DNA of 50,871 bases from Labilibaculum sp. (GTDB lineage: Bacteria; Bacteroidota; Bacteroidia; Bacteroidales; Marinifilaceae), in the NCBI GenBank assembly GCA_016760525.1, contig JAESUW010000121.1:1-50871 (forward strand). The letters run 5' to 3'. Under the pieces are notes generated by a model, which worked only from the letters and a program-made list of their open reading frames with translations, had not been told where the DNA came from and ran no database searches. Positions 1 to 9,203 of this stretch are shown piece by piece (position 1 is the first letter of the stretch; each line of letters begins with the position of its first letter). The position numbers and the translations under genes were made by a program.

Positions 1-3000
1 CCTCCTGCTAAATTCTCAATCAAGTAACTGTGGTCATCGTAATTATCCGGACTAACCGATGAATATCCTCCTGGACCTGTCACGGTAAAGCTGTAAGGAA
101 TTGTACCTTCCAAAGTTTCAATGGAAAGAATTCCATTATTAGTTCCTGCTGTAGTAGTATGTTGTTCTACAACCAAACCCAATTGAATAGTTAATCCTAA
201 ATTTAAATCAACCTCTTTTTCTGATGAACAATTATTTTTATCTTTAATTAATAAACTGTAATCACCAGCAACTATATTTTCAATATTTTGAGAATAAGAT
301 CGATAGTCGCCAGGTCCTGACCAACTGTATTTGTAACCGCTATTCCCACCATAAGGAGTAATTCGGATAATACCATCATTAATATTCTTACAAGTTGGTA
401 ATACAATATCTTCAACTAAGAATCCTATTTTTCCAGGTTCCCTAATAGTAACATTTGATTTCAACTCACAAGAATTTGAATCAATAATGGTAAGTATATA
501 GTCTTTCGGTGCTTTATTTGAGAAAAGACCCGTTGTATTTTTCTCTCCATCAAATGAATATTCATATTCTGGAGTACCTTGAGCTGCTTCAACAAATATT
601 TCGCCTGATTTTTCCGCATTACAATTTGCATCCTTAATTACCAACTCTTTTATGATTAATTCCTGTGGCTCAATTAATAGTTGACTTAGTACAGAAAGAC
701 AATTCACATTATCCGTAACAGTTAATTCGTACGTTCCTCCTGCCAAATCAGAAATATTTGCAGTGCCGGCCGTAAATCCGGCTGGACCTGTCCATGCATA
801 AGTGTAATTGGGAACACCACCTGTTATAACAGGATTAAATTGTCCTTTGTTATCATTATAACACTTTAAGTTGGTTGCAATCAAATCCATTACAATCTCA
901 GGATTTGAATTCAATACTATATCTTGTTCAGGAGTCAAACACAGATTTTCATCTGCAACATGTACTTTATAATCTCCGGAATATAAGCCGGTAATATTTT
1001 CACTTGCTTGTGCTACACTATCTAAGAAATACGATAAGCTTCCGGTACCTCCTGAAGCAGTAATCAAAATCTCTCCTGTAGGAATAGTAAAACAAGTCAG
1101 GTCTTTTTTAGTAATATCATCAATTAACAATTCGTAAGCATCAAAAACATTTACGATGGTATCGAATTCACAATTCTTACCATCGGCTACAGTAATATTG
1201 TACTTACCTGGTGTTAAATTTAAAGCTGTACTTTCCCAGGTTGTTTTATTGGTTGATGTTGCTGCAGTAAAATCATTTCCTGCTTCATCTTTCCAGAAAA
1301 ACTGATATTCCGGATACATTCGATTCGTAACCTTAGCAACAACACGTCCATTTCCCTGCCCAAAACACTTTACGTTATTAGCTGTAATTTCCAATGAAAC
1401 ATTTGATTTGGTTTCAAGAACAACTTCTATTACTGATTCAATATGACACAATGAATTATCACCAGCCACAGTACTTATGCCATAAATCACATCCACCATA
1501 TAAAAGCCTGACACAGAAACTTCTATTATGGCATTTGTCTCAGGTGCTAATATTGTATAAGGTGCTAGCCCATCTACGCTATAATACCACTGAAATGTTG
1601 TATTACTATTAATAGGAAAACGTGTTACATGATCTAAAACAGCTACATCGCTGCACCACTCTTCGCGAGCTTGATCAAAACTATCTTCAAAAGAAGGTGG
1701 ATCGACCTCACCTGTAAGATCAATTTTCTCATAAAACCCGGTACTATTATCATTCTCGTAATGATAATTTACAGGATGATCTCCCCCAGATCCTGAAGAT
1801 CCGGCTATATCTGTTAAGGCTGCATTGTAAATTTTATCGAAAAGACCAGATGGTTTCTTAATAAATGCTTCACTGCCAGGAGTACTTGATTTCAAGAAAA
1901 TATACGAACAACGCACACCTTCCATTTTCAAATCATAAATAACTGTAATTGTTTTACCTGACTCAATAATATTATTTTCATATCCCAGAGTGAATTCCAA
2001 ATTAGTGAATGTATTATCACCATATATTTGACCTTGTTCAAAGAATGTAACTGCTCCAAAGAATCCTTCACCTGCTCCGTCGATATTAATTTTCCCACTG
2101 GCTAAGAAATCTACAAATCCAAAACTTACATCTGTATCTGTTTTACAGTAAATACCTCCACCATTTTCAAATATCATTCCAACATCAGTAGTAATATAAT
2201 CAAGACCTCCATCAGTATTTACGATCATATTCCATGCATTATTTAAATCGGAAGTAACGGTCACTATTGAACCACTTAAATCAAACTTACGAACGGCATA
2301 ATAATCTCCTAATGATAATGAGCTAAATCTACTAACAGTAAAATTATTCCCTCCGGTAGTAACAGAACCACTTTCCAAATATAAATCACCAGAAGTGATC
2401 AAACTTGAACTCCAAACCCACGATTGTGCATCTCCATTAAAAATGACATCACCATCCATTGATTTATTGGCAAAATCGACAACTTTATCTCCTGCCAATC
2501 CATCTCCAATAAAATCGAAAACACCTCGCATACTCATCGACATGGTTTCTGTTAAATCCATAAAACCAGCAATTTGAAGACTTGCATCAACTGTAAAATT
2601 CGCACCAGGGTCAACATCATCATACCAAGTCATGCTATGACATTTTCCTGCTGCACTTAGCTCGACTAATTTGCTTCCTAAAAATGAATTCGAAGTAAAG
2701 AAAACATCGTCGTTTAAGGTAGGTACACAACCTTCTTCGCTACCATCGGCAGCACGACTCCAATTTTCATGATTGTGCCAGCTATCGTCAGTTCCATTTC
2801 CAACCCAGTATAAAGCGATTGGGGCGACAGCACCATCAATAGTCCAACCTGTAACATTACCTAAATCGAATGAATTAGCAGCAATATAGCTTGCTCCATC
2901 CGAAGCATCTCCTACAATATCTTTTAATTGCAAGAAATTACCTACCACATTATTACCTGCAAGAATTGTAGTTTCTTTTCCAACACCATCCTTGGATGAG

Positions 3001-6000
3001 TGTAAATAAATAGGAGCAAAACAACTTCCTTCCGCAAGAAGGTAATCCATTTCGTATGTTTTCCCTTCTTGAAACTTGAATTCAAACCCCCGACCCAATT
3101 CAACTGTTCCAAATTTACAATTCCCTTTTATTTCGCCATTTCCCTTAAACTGAATGTTAGTCACATATGGAATATTTCCACCTACATTTCCACCGTTAAG
3201 AATACCCTCTTTTTCAAAAATTATTTTATCAAAGCTAATTGAACTTAATGTCGATCTCAAAATTATAATTTCAGCATCTGAAGTAAATGTAATTTCACTA
3301 TCATCTGATAAAAAATCAAAAACTTGATCTCCAAAAGAATTAGAAAGATTCAAATATAATGATCTGTTCAAATCGTCATCTTTACCGGTTATAACTATTT
3401 TTGAATTTCTAATATCTAAACCTCTAGAATTAATGTCGTCCGTAAAATCAGAGGAAGTGATACTCTTGCATTCTAAATCGAAACCATCAGTAACTAATTT
3501 ACCATAACGTATAAAACAATCACCTTCCATGATCATGTCATCCAGTAATTTCCATTCTCCGCCATTTCCATCAAACTCAACAATATTTGGAAATACATAT
3601 CCAAACGTATTAATCTCCTGCAATTCGGTTGCTCTAAAGTAAAAATCAACCATTGGTGAAAGATCAATGTCTACAGCTGAATTTAAAATAAGGGATCCGT
3701 AAATATAAACACCTGTAATATCGGTCGTACCCATTTCAAAATGAGGTCTTGCAGCCTCAGATCCAGTCCAATCCATTGTCCTGCAACGAATATCACTTGC
3801 ACCTGTATATACTATTTCTTCTGTAGCTCCAAAAGAACCATTGTCGAAAAACACATTATCTTTTGCTGTTGGCACACAACCACCTGATTTAATTCCTGAA
3901 ACTGTCGACCAATGATTTGGATCGTCCCAATTACCGGTTCCTCCAACCCAAAACAAATCGGTTCCCGCAGGTTCATCTTCAAATTTCCAACCATCAGCTC
4001 CCCCCAAATTAATAGAAGCTTTTGCTACAAAAACATCAACTGGTTCTGCTTTAACATTTAAAATATTAACTGAGTTTACTGTGATATTAGTCACTCCTGT
4101 TTTCGCTTGGAATATTGACTGATCGGCACGAGAAGCTGTAATATCAATAGTTCCCTCACAAGCTCCATTTGCAATTACATTTCCGAATATATAAGTCTGA
4201 CCACTCTCAAACACATATGTTTTCCCCACTGCCAGTTCGATGCTTTCCGCCGAAAAATTAATTTTCGAATCATTTGCTTGTTCAAAATAGGTATTCCCAT
4301 TAAAAACCAAATTATTAAATGAAACATCGTCAGAATAATTTTTCAAATGGGCATTTCCATTTGCATCTTCGAAAGTTACATTATAAAATGCAACAGGAAC
4401 GGCACCTTTAGATATAATTAAATCTCCGCCTGTGGTAAACACTATTTCTGATGTCCCGGCATTTAAAGTAAGTCCATCAGGTGAAATTTCAAATTGTTCT
4501 AATTTAACTATTGAAGTTCCTAAGCTCAAAGATCTTGTATTATCGACACCAAAATTAGAGATAAAACCTGCGGCTTCAATATCTTGATTATTAGAAACTA
4601 AATCTCCATTTTCCAAAAGAATTAAGCCCGTTGTTTTTAGTGCGCCAGCTAAAGTCCAAGTTCCTGCAATCCAAGAATCATCGTCTTGTTTTGTACCTTC
4701 AAAAAACAGATCGCTAAACAATTCAACTGCTCCTGCATCTATATTGGAAGGATTCTCTGATTTAAAATAAAAATCTCCTGAATAGGAATAATTTGCAGTA
4801 AGCATTCCTGAAAAATCAAGACTTCCAAATATACATATTGGTTGATCTCCGGTAAAACTCATTAAATTGGCATTCGTCCATGTCATGTCTAAACACTCCG
4901 CAGAATTACCCTTTTTAGATATATTTACTTCGTAGCTATTTAAGACATTTGCGTCGTCGAAAACCACAGTATCTTTACGATTTGGCAAACAACCACCTTG
5001 CCAGTTACCTGCGGTAAACCAGTTGTTATCCACATTTCCAGTCCAATATACTGTTGTTCCTGTTAAATCGTTCGGAAAAACCCAACCGTCGTATCCTGAA
5101 ATACCAATAGATTCATTTGCCGTAAGAGTACCAATTCCTCCAATAATATTAACATCTTCAATTCTTAATCGAAAAAGATCGGTTGATGACACATCACAAT
5201 CGAAGTAAGCAATACCTCCATCTCCTTTAAAAGAGATGTAATCAGAACATGTACCATGTGCAATTAACCCATCAATAATTGAAATTTTCTGCTTACTGCC
5301 TACCTGAAATAAATACTCTTTCCCTTTATTGAAAATTAATTGATCAAATTGATGATCACCTAATAACTTAGCACTTCCTTTAAACTCCAGAGATTCGAAA
5401 GCTGGCTGAGCCGAACCTTCATTGGTTAAAAAAACCTGTCCATCAGGATAATTAAAAATCACTCTCCCATAAGTAATAAAATCAGAAGAGTTATTATAAA
5501 ACTCAGCACCATCTGATAGTAATCTAATTTCAGAATTTGTACTTGCTAGTGTAAAATTACTACCTGAAACATTCCATGCTCTTGAAACGCCATCTGTAAT
5601 ATCCATATTGGAATTAAGCACATCCAATTCTCTGTTAAATGTACTGGAAGAAATAAATTGCCCAACAGTTAATTTATTTCCATTGGCATGCAGGGTTCCC
5701 TTAAATAATTCAAGATTATTCGCAACAGTAATGTCAGTAAGTAAAGTCCAATCTCCATTACCAATGAAAGCTACAGGGCCTACAAAAATTGTATTGATTG
5801 TAATTGTATTGGTATTATCTCCATTAAACTGTGTTTCGCCAGTAACATTCCATGTACAATTCCCTGCAGCAAGATTTCCAAAAATCTCTATATTTTCAGC
5901 TCCCTGCAAAGTGGAATTATCATCAATTAAAAGTCCATTACATTCTGCAGGAATGTCTATAGTAACTACAAATGAAGCAGGTATTATAACATTATTATTT

Positions 6001-7223
6001 CTGGATGGAACACAACCGAAATTCCAGTTACCTGGTGTTCCCCACATTCCATCACCAGCTCCACCTATCCAGGTATAATCTGCTGAGGAAGGTGCATTAA
6101 AGGTCCAATTCGCATTGTTTCCTCCTAAATTGTATGAATTGTTTGCAACAAAAGGAATTGTTGCTCCAAATGCATTAATATTTTGAACTTTTAAATAATT
6201 GAGATCAACTATTGATGCAGAAATATTTCCACCCAATACATCACCAATCAAATTAATATAGGCAAAACACTCTCCAAGTGCCTCAAATGTTCCGTTTATA
6301 TTCTGTGTTCCATTATTAATAGAATAGGTATGTCCTGCAGTCAGAATTAAATCATTAAAATCATTTTCGCCTTGTAAACTACCATCTAAATCGAAATTCA
6401 CATTATGGAAAGACGTAAGGATATTAGAACTTTCAATTGCGCCATTGTTTCCTGTAAATAGAACATCATAAAAATCGACGCGCTTAGTTCCGGTTGTTTC
6501 AATGGTTGAATTTGTTGAACTAACAATTATTTTGGAATCACCAGGATACAGGTTTAAATTATCTGTTTGAATAGATAGAACAGTAGCACCGCTTTGTTGA
6601 AGATTTATTATAGACGAATTTAAATAAAGTTCTCTGGAAACAGGATTCTCAGAAACAATACTTCCACATGTCAATTCTGCTTCAATACTTAATGTTCCCT
6701 GATTAAAATAAACCGTATTATCAAACAAATTCATGTCGCTGGTAATTCTCCAACCACCATTGTTTTCAAAGAAAAAATCTCCATTAAACGGATTCCCACC
6801 AAAATCGATAATATTACCTAAGGTATTTGCTCTAAAATAAAGAGGACGATCAAGGTCAATGATCATATTCGTGTTGAATTTCACTCCTCCATAAATCACC
6901 AAGTAATGTGCCGGATTATTATTCGTTTTTAAAGTTGGCATGTTTTGTACATTGCCCCAATACATATTTAAACAACGTGCAACATTCGTTATTATAACTT
7001 CTGCTCCTGCATCAGGAAAAGAAAACTCATCAAAATAAACGTTGTCATCTTTATCCGGCAACAAAGCATCCGGATTAATTTTACCACCCGGCTGATCGCT
7101 CCAATGCTGTATATCATTGAAATTACCAGAACCGCCAATCCAGTAGAAATCTCTTGCTTCTACAGATAAATAGATTAATTGAAAAAATATTATTAATAGT
7201 AGACTTACTCCATTCCTTTTCAT
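1..7223 (-). CDS. Giant secreted modular surface protein (SprB-repeat / gliding-adhesin-like), partial; C-terminus lies beyond the left window edge
   Basis: ATG at 7223..7221 followed by signal-peptide-like MKRNGVSLLLIIFFQLIYLSVEA. Translation in this frame gives repeated 'YWIGGSGNFNDIQHW' type modules and SprB-like Cys repeats. The frame at position 3-5 (..YDDHSYLIENLAG) is the same as at the start codon. Missing from the ORF track because no stop lies inside the window. Confidence 0.9.
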   Translation of the reverse strand, partial: MKRNGVSLLLIIFFQLIYLSVEARDFYWIGGSGNFNDIQHWSDQPGGKINPDALLPDKDDNVYFDEFSFPDAGAEVIITNVARCLNMYWGNVQNMPTLKTNNNPAHYLVIYGGVKFNTNMIIDLDRPLYFRANTLGNIIDFGGNPFNGDFFFENNGGWRITSDMNLFDNTVYFNQGTLSIEAELTCGSIVSENPVSRELYLNSSIINLQQSGATVLSIQTDNLNLYPGDSKIIVSSTNSTIETTGTKRVDFYDVLFTGNNGAIESSNILTSFHNVNFDLDGSLQGENDFNDLILTAGHTYSINNGTQNINGTFEALGECFAYINLIGDVLGGNISASIVDLNYLKVQNINAFGATIPFVANNSYNLGGNNANWTFNAPSSADYTWIGGAGDGMWGTPGNWNFGCVPSRNNNVIIPASFVVTIDIPAECNGLLIDDNSTLQGAENIEIFGNLAAGNCTWNVTGETQFNGDNTNTITINTIFVGPVAFIGNGDWTLLTDITVANNLELFKGTLHANGNKLTVGQFISSSTFNRELDVLNSNMDITDGVSRAWNVSGSNFTLASTNSEIRLLSDGAEFYNNSSDFITYGRVIFNYPDGQVFLTNEGSAQPAFESLEFKGSAKLLGDHQFDQLIFNKGKEYLFQVGSKQKISIIDGLIAHGTCSDYISFKGDGGIAYFDCDVSSTDLFRLRIEDVNIIGGIGTLTANESIGISGYDGWVFPNDLTGTTVYWTGNVDNNWFTAGNWQGGCLPNRKDTVVFDDANVLNSYEVNISKKGNSAECLDMTWTNANLMSFTGDQPICIFGSLDFSGMLTANYSYSGDFYFKSENPSNIDAGAVELFSDLFFEGTKQDDDSWIAGTWTLAGALKTTGLILLENGDLVSNNQDIEAAGFISNFGVDNTRSLSLGTSIVKLEQFEISPDGLTLNAGTSEIVFTTGGDLIISKGAVPVAFYNVTFEDANGNAHLKNYSDDVSFNNLVFNGNTYFEQANDSKINFSAESIELAVGKTYVFESGQTYIFGNVIANGACEGTIDITASRADQSIFQAKTGVTNITVNSVNILNVKAEPVDVFVAKASINLGGADGWKFEDEPAGTDLFWVGGTGNWDDPNHWSTVSGIKSGGCVPTAKDNVFFDNGSFGATEEIVYTGASDIRCRTMDWTGSEAARPHFEMGTTDITGVYIYGSLILNSAVDIDLSPMVDFYFRATELQEINTFGYVFPNIVEFDGNGGEWKLLDDMIMEGDCFIRYGKLVTDGFDLECKSITSSDFTDDINSRGLDIRNSKIVITGKDDDLNRSLYLNLSNSFGDQVFDFLSDDSEITFTSDAEIIILRSTLSSISFDKIIFEKEGILNGGNVGGNIPYVTNIQFKGNGEIKGNCKFGTVELGRGFEFKFQEGKTYEMDYLLAEGSCFAPIYLHSSKDGVGKETTILAGNNVVGNFLQLKDIVGDASDGASYIAANSFDLGNVTGWTIDGAVAPIALYWVGNGTDDSWHNHENWSRAADGSEEGCVPTLNDDVFFTSNSFLGSKLVELSAAGKCHSMTWYDDVDPGANFTVDASLQIAGFMDLTETMSMSMRGVFDFIGDGLAGDKVVDFANKSMDGDVIFNGDAQSWVWSSSLITSGDLYLESGSVTTGGNNFTVSRFSSLSLGDYYAVRKFDLSGSIVTVTSDLNNAWNMIVNTDGGLDYITTDVGMIFENGGGIYCKTDTDVSFGFVDFLASGKINIDGAGEGFFGAVTFFEQGQIYGDNTFTNLEFTLGYENNIIESGKTITVIYDLKMEGVRCSYIFLKSSTPGSEAFIKKPSGLFDKIYNAALTDIAGSSGSGGDHPVNYHYENDNSTGFYEKIDLTGEVDPPSFEDSFDQAREEWCSDVAVLDHVTRFPINSNTTFQWYYSVDGLAPYTILAPETNAIIEVSVSGFYMVDVIYGISTVAGDNSLCHIESVIEVVLETKSNVSLEITANNVKCFGQGNGRVVAKVTNRMYPEYQFFWKDEAGNDFTAATSTNKTTWESTALNLTPGKYNITVADGKNCEFDTIVNVFDAYELLIDDITKKDLTCFTIPTGEILITASGGTGSLSYFLDSVAQASENITGLYSGDYKVHVADENLCLTPEQDIVLNSNPEIVMDLIATNLKCYNDNKGQFNPVITGGVPNYTYAWTGPAGFTAGTANISDLAGGTYELTVTDNVNCLSVLSQLLIEPQELIIKELVIKDANCNAEKSGEIFVEAAQGTPEYEYSFDGEKNTTGLFSNKAPKDYILTIIDSNSCELKSNVTIREPGKIGFLVEDIVLPTCKNINDGIIRITPYGGNSGYKYSWSGPGDYRSYSQNIENIVAGDYSLLIKDKNNCSSEKEVDLNLGLTIQLGLVVEQHTTTAGTNNGILSIETLEGTIPYSFTVTGPGGYSSVSPDNYDDHSYLIENLAG

Positions 7224-7474
7224 AACAATTGGTTTTCCTGTAGATCGACATCCTAAAAGACTTAAACATAAACATATATTCTAAGTGTTAAGGAATCTTT
7301 TGTTTTGACGAGAGAAAAATAAATAAGTTTCAAATTTGGCGAAAAATTTCAACATATTATTTATTACTCCATTATATTTCGTTCAATTAAAGGCTTATTT
7401 TCACTCATTATATGAGTGAGAGTTTCATTTAAATTACCTTAAACACTGGTAAGCATAACCATATCAGTAGATTA

Positions 7475-7512
7475 CAAAAAAAATCCCATTATTGAAAAAT
7501 TCAAAATGGGAT
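7475..7512 (-). terminator. Rho-independent terminator for the 7536..8792 gene
   Basis: Perfect 8-bp stem ATCCCATT (7483-7490) / AATGGGAT (7505-7512), followed on the minus strand by a U-run (aaaaaaa at 7475-7482 on the + strand). Confidence 0.8.
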
Positions 7513-7535
7513 ATCTATTCTAAATATGATATTTT

Positions 7536-8792
7536 TCACATAAAATCAATACGTTCAATATCTTCCCACTTAAAGTTTTGGTATTCATTATCTTTTACAA
7601 AAACAATTACCCCAGCATTTTTATTTGAAACATCGGTTTTATCGCCTAAATATAGCTTCATTCCATTTTTAAGTTCAACAAGACAGTAGTTGTAAGCCAT
7701 TGGTTTAATGCTTCTAATATTTCTAAATGGAACCGAAAATTCCAATTTATCATTTAAACCATTTAAAATCTCTGAATCCATTGCCTCATCTAAATCATAA
7801 ACAATTACTCCTTTGTACGATTTACCTCTCTTTGTAACTAATGTACCGAACAGCCTTTCAGATACCCTAAATTCAGATAAACAATCGCTATTTATTTTTG
7901 AATACGAAAGAACCTCTAAAGAAAGAAATTGACTCCAGGGAAAATCAATGCGCCCAACATTCGGAATGCTTACAATAATCCCTCTATTGTATTTATTTAC
8001 ATCATTTTTACCAGTCAATTCAAACTGTCGTTCGGAATGCAAAGTTATCCGACTTCCATTTTCTGTTTTTTCAATTGTCTTGATTTTATCAAAAGGGATA
8101 GATAAGTCACCATCTCTGCTTCGTCCGTCCAGTTTATCTCCAGCCAGACGTTCGTCATGATCCCATTGAATAAAACCTGTAAATTCTCCTTTTGTAGTTA
8201 TCAACTTCCCATAGATTGGCTCACCAAAAGTCTCCACACTATCAGTAACTGGTGTTTCGAAACTGACTATATCAATACGTTCCCAATCAATTTTCAACAA
8301 ACCCAGCTCCTGATCAATGATCCAAACTTTGGTTCCTACATCATTTGAACCGCCACTTAAATTTATATACTTGCCACCTTTAAGTTCCAAACTTACCGAT
8401 TCGCTTCCGGTTACAGATATTGATTTTATATCGCCAAAACGACATTGAAATTTCCGATCGTATATACTGGTTCTACTTCTTCTTTCATCATTAATTGTGA
8501 CTTCGAAGCGATCCCAAGATCTCTTCTTATAATTTCGCTCATAATTAACTTTCTCTTTAAATTCAGGAAGGTATTTCAGGTAAGGATTTTCTTCTTTTTC
8601 AGCATTAAACATATCAGATAAAAAGACCTCTTCATCGTTCCAACGAATTGCGCCCTTATACACATCACCATCAACAGTTGTAATACTACCGTATAAGTAA
8701 CATGGATATGTTTGCCCCGAAACCGAGAATGAGCCAAGGAATAGTTGAGCGATGAGAAAAAAGAACAAGAGATTTTTTGCTAAATAATCCAT
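7536..8792 (-). CDS. Secreted protein of unknown function with three internal repeats
   Basis: 418-aa ORF with N-terminal signal peptide (LLFFFLIAQLFLGSFSVSG). Internal repeats begin YGSITTVDGDVYKGAIRW, YGKLITTKGEFTGFIQW and FGTLVTKRGKSYKGVIVY. Confidence 0.85.
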   Translation of the reverse strand: MDYLAKNLLFFFLIAQLFLGSFSVSGQTYPCYLYGSITTVDGDVYKGAIRWNDEEVFLSDMFNAEKEENPYLKYLPEFKEKVNYERNYKKRSWDRFEVTINDERRSRTSIYDRKFQCRFGDIKSISVTGSESVSLELKGGKYINLSGGSNDVGTKVWIIDQELGLLKIDWERIDIVSFETPVTDSVETFGEPIYGKLITTKGEFTGFIQWDHDERLAGDKLDGRSRDGDLSIPFDKIKTIEKTENGSRITLHSERQFELTGKNDVNKYNRGIIVSIPNVGRIDFPWSQFLSLEVLSYSKINSDCLSEFRVSERLFGTLVTKRGKSYKGVIVYDLDEAMDSEILNGLNDKLEFSVPFRNIRSIKPMAYNYCLVELKNGMKLYLGDKTDVSNKNAGVIVFVKDNEYQNFKWEDIERIDFM

Positions 8793-8879
8793 ACTTCCTA
8801 ATTTTAGTTTATTGTACTTTCCGTTCGTATGACGAATAAATACAATAAAAGTTACACAAGAAGTAAATAATATATTCAG

Positions 8880-9167
8880 CTATTTTTTCCGAAACAGTAC
8901 CTGAATGTTCTTTGATGACCCAGAAGGAGTGAAAATTTGAATTAATTCCCAATCTGAATCATATTCTGCAATAATTTTTTTAAGATTATAAATCTTGAGT
9001 AGCTTCTCTGTAATATTATCAGATTTATCTTCTATTTCTTTGGATACATCCCACATAAATGATTCCAATCTAAAGAATACAGATAATTTCTTATTGGCAA
9101 GTTTCACTTCAACTTCAGCAAGCTGATTGTCATCTCCCAGTGGTATTGGCACACAGATTTCTCTCAT
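8880..9167 (-). CDS. Small hypothetical protein, last gene of the exporter operon
   Basis: 95-aa ORF starting 37 bp downstream of the 9204..11642 permease on the same strand. Confidence 0.6.
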   Translation of the reverse strand: MREICVPIPLGDDNQLAEVEVKLANKKLSVFFRLESFMWDVSKEIEDKSDNITEKLLKIYNLKKIIAEYDSDWELIQIFTPSGSSKNIQVLFRKK

Positions 9168-9203
9168 GAGTAAAAGATTTAAAATGATTTTACAATATTG
9201 AGT

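Noticed and set aside
1394-5208. Track ORFs at 1394-1612, 2395-2577, 3812-3994 and 5023-5208
   Set aside because: All lie inside the giant minus-strand CDS in other frames or on the other strand; judged spurious.
5608-6078. 156-aa plus-strand ORF
   Set aside because: Antisense to the continuous giant minus-strand frame, with low-complexity residues expected from the complement of a repeat-rich gene; no recognisable domain.
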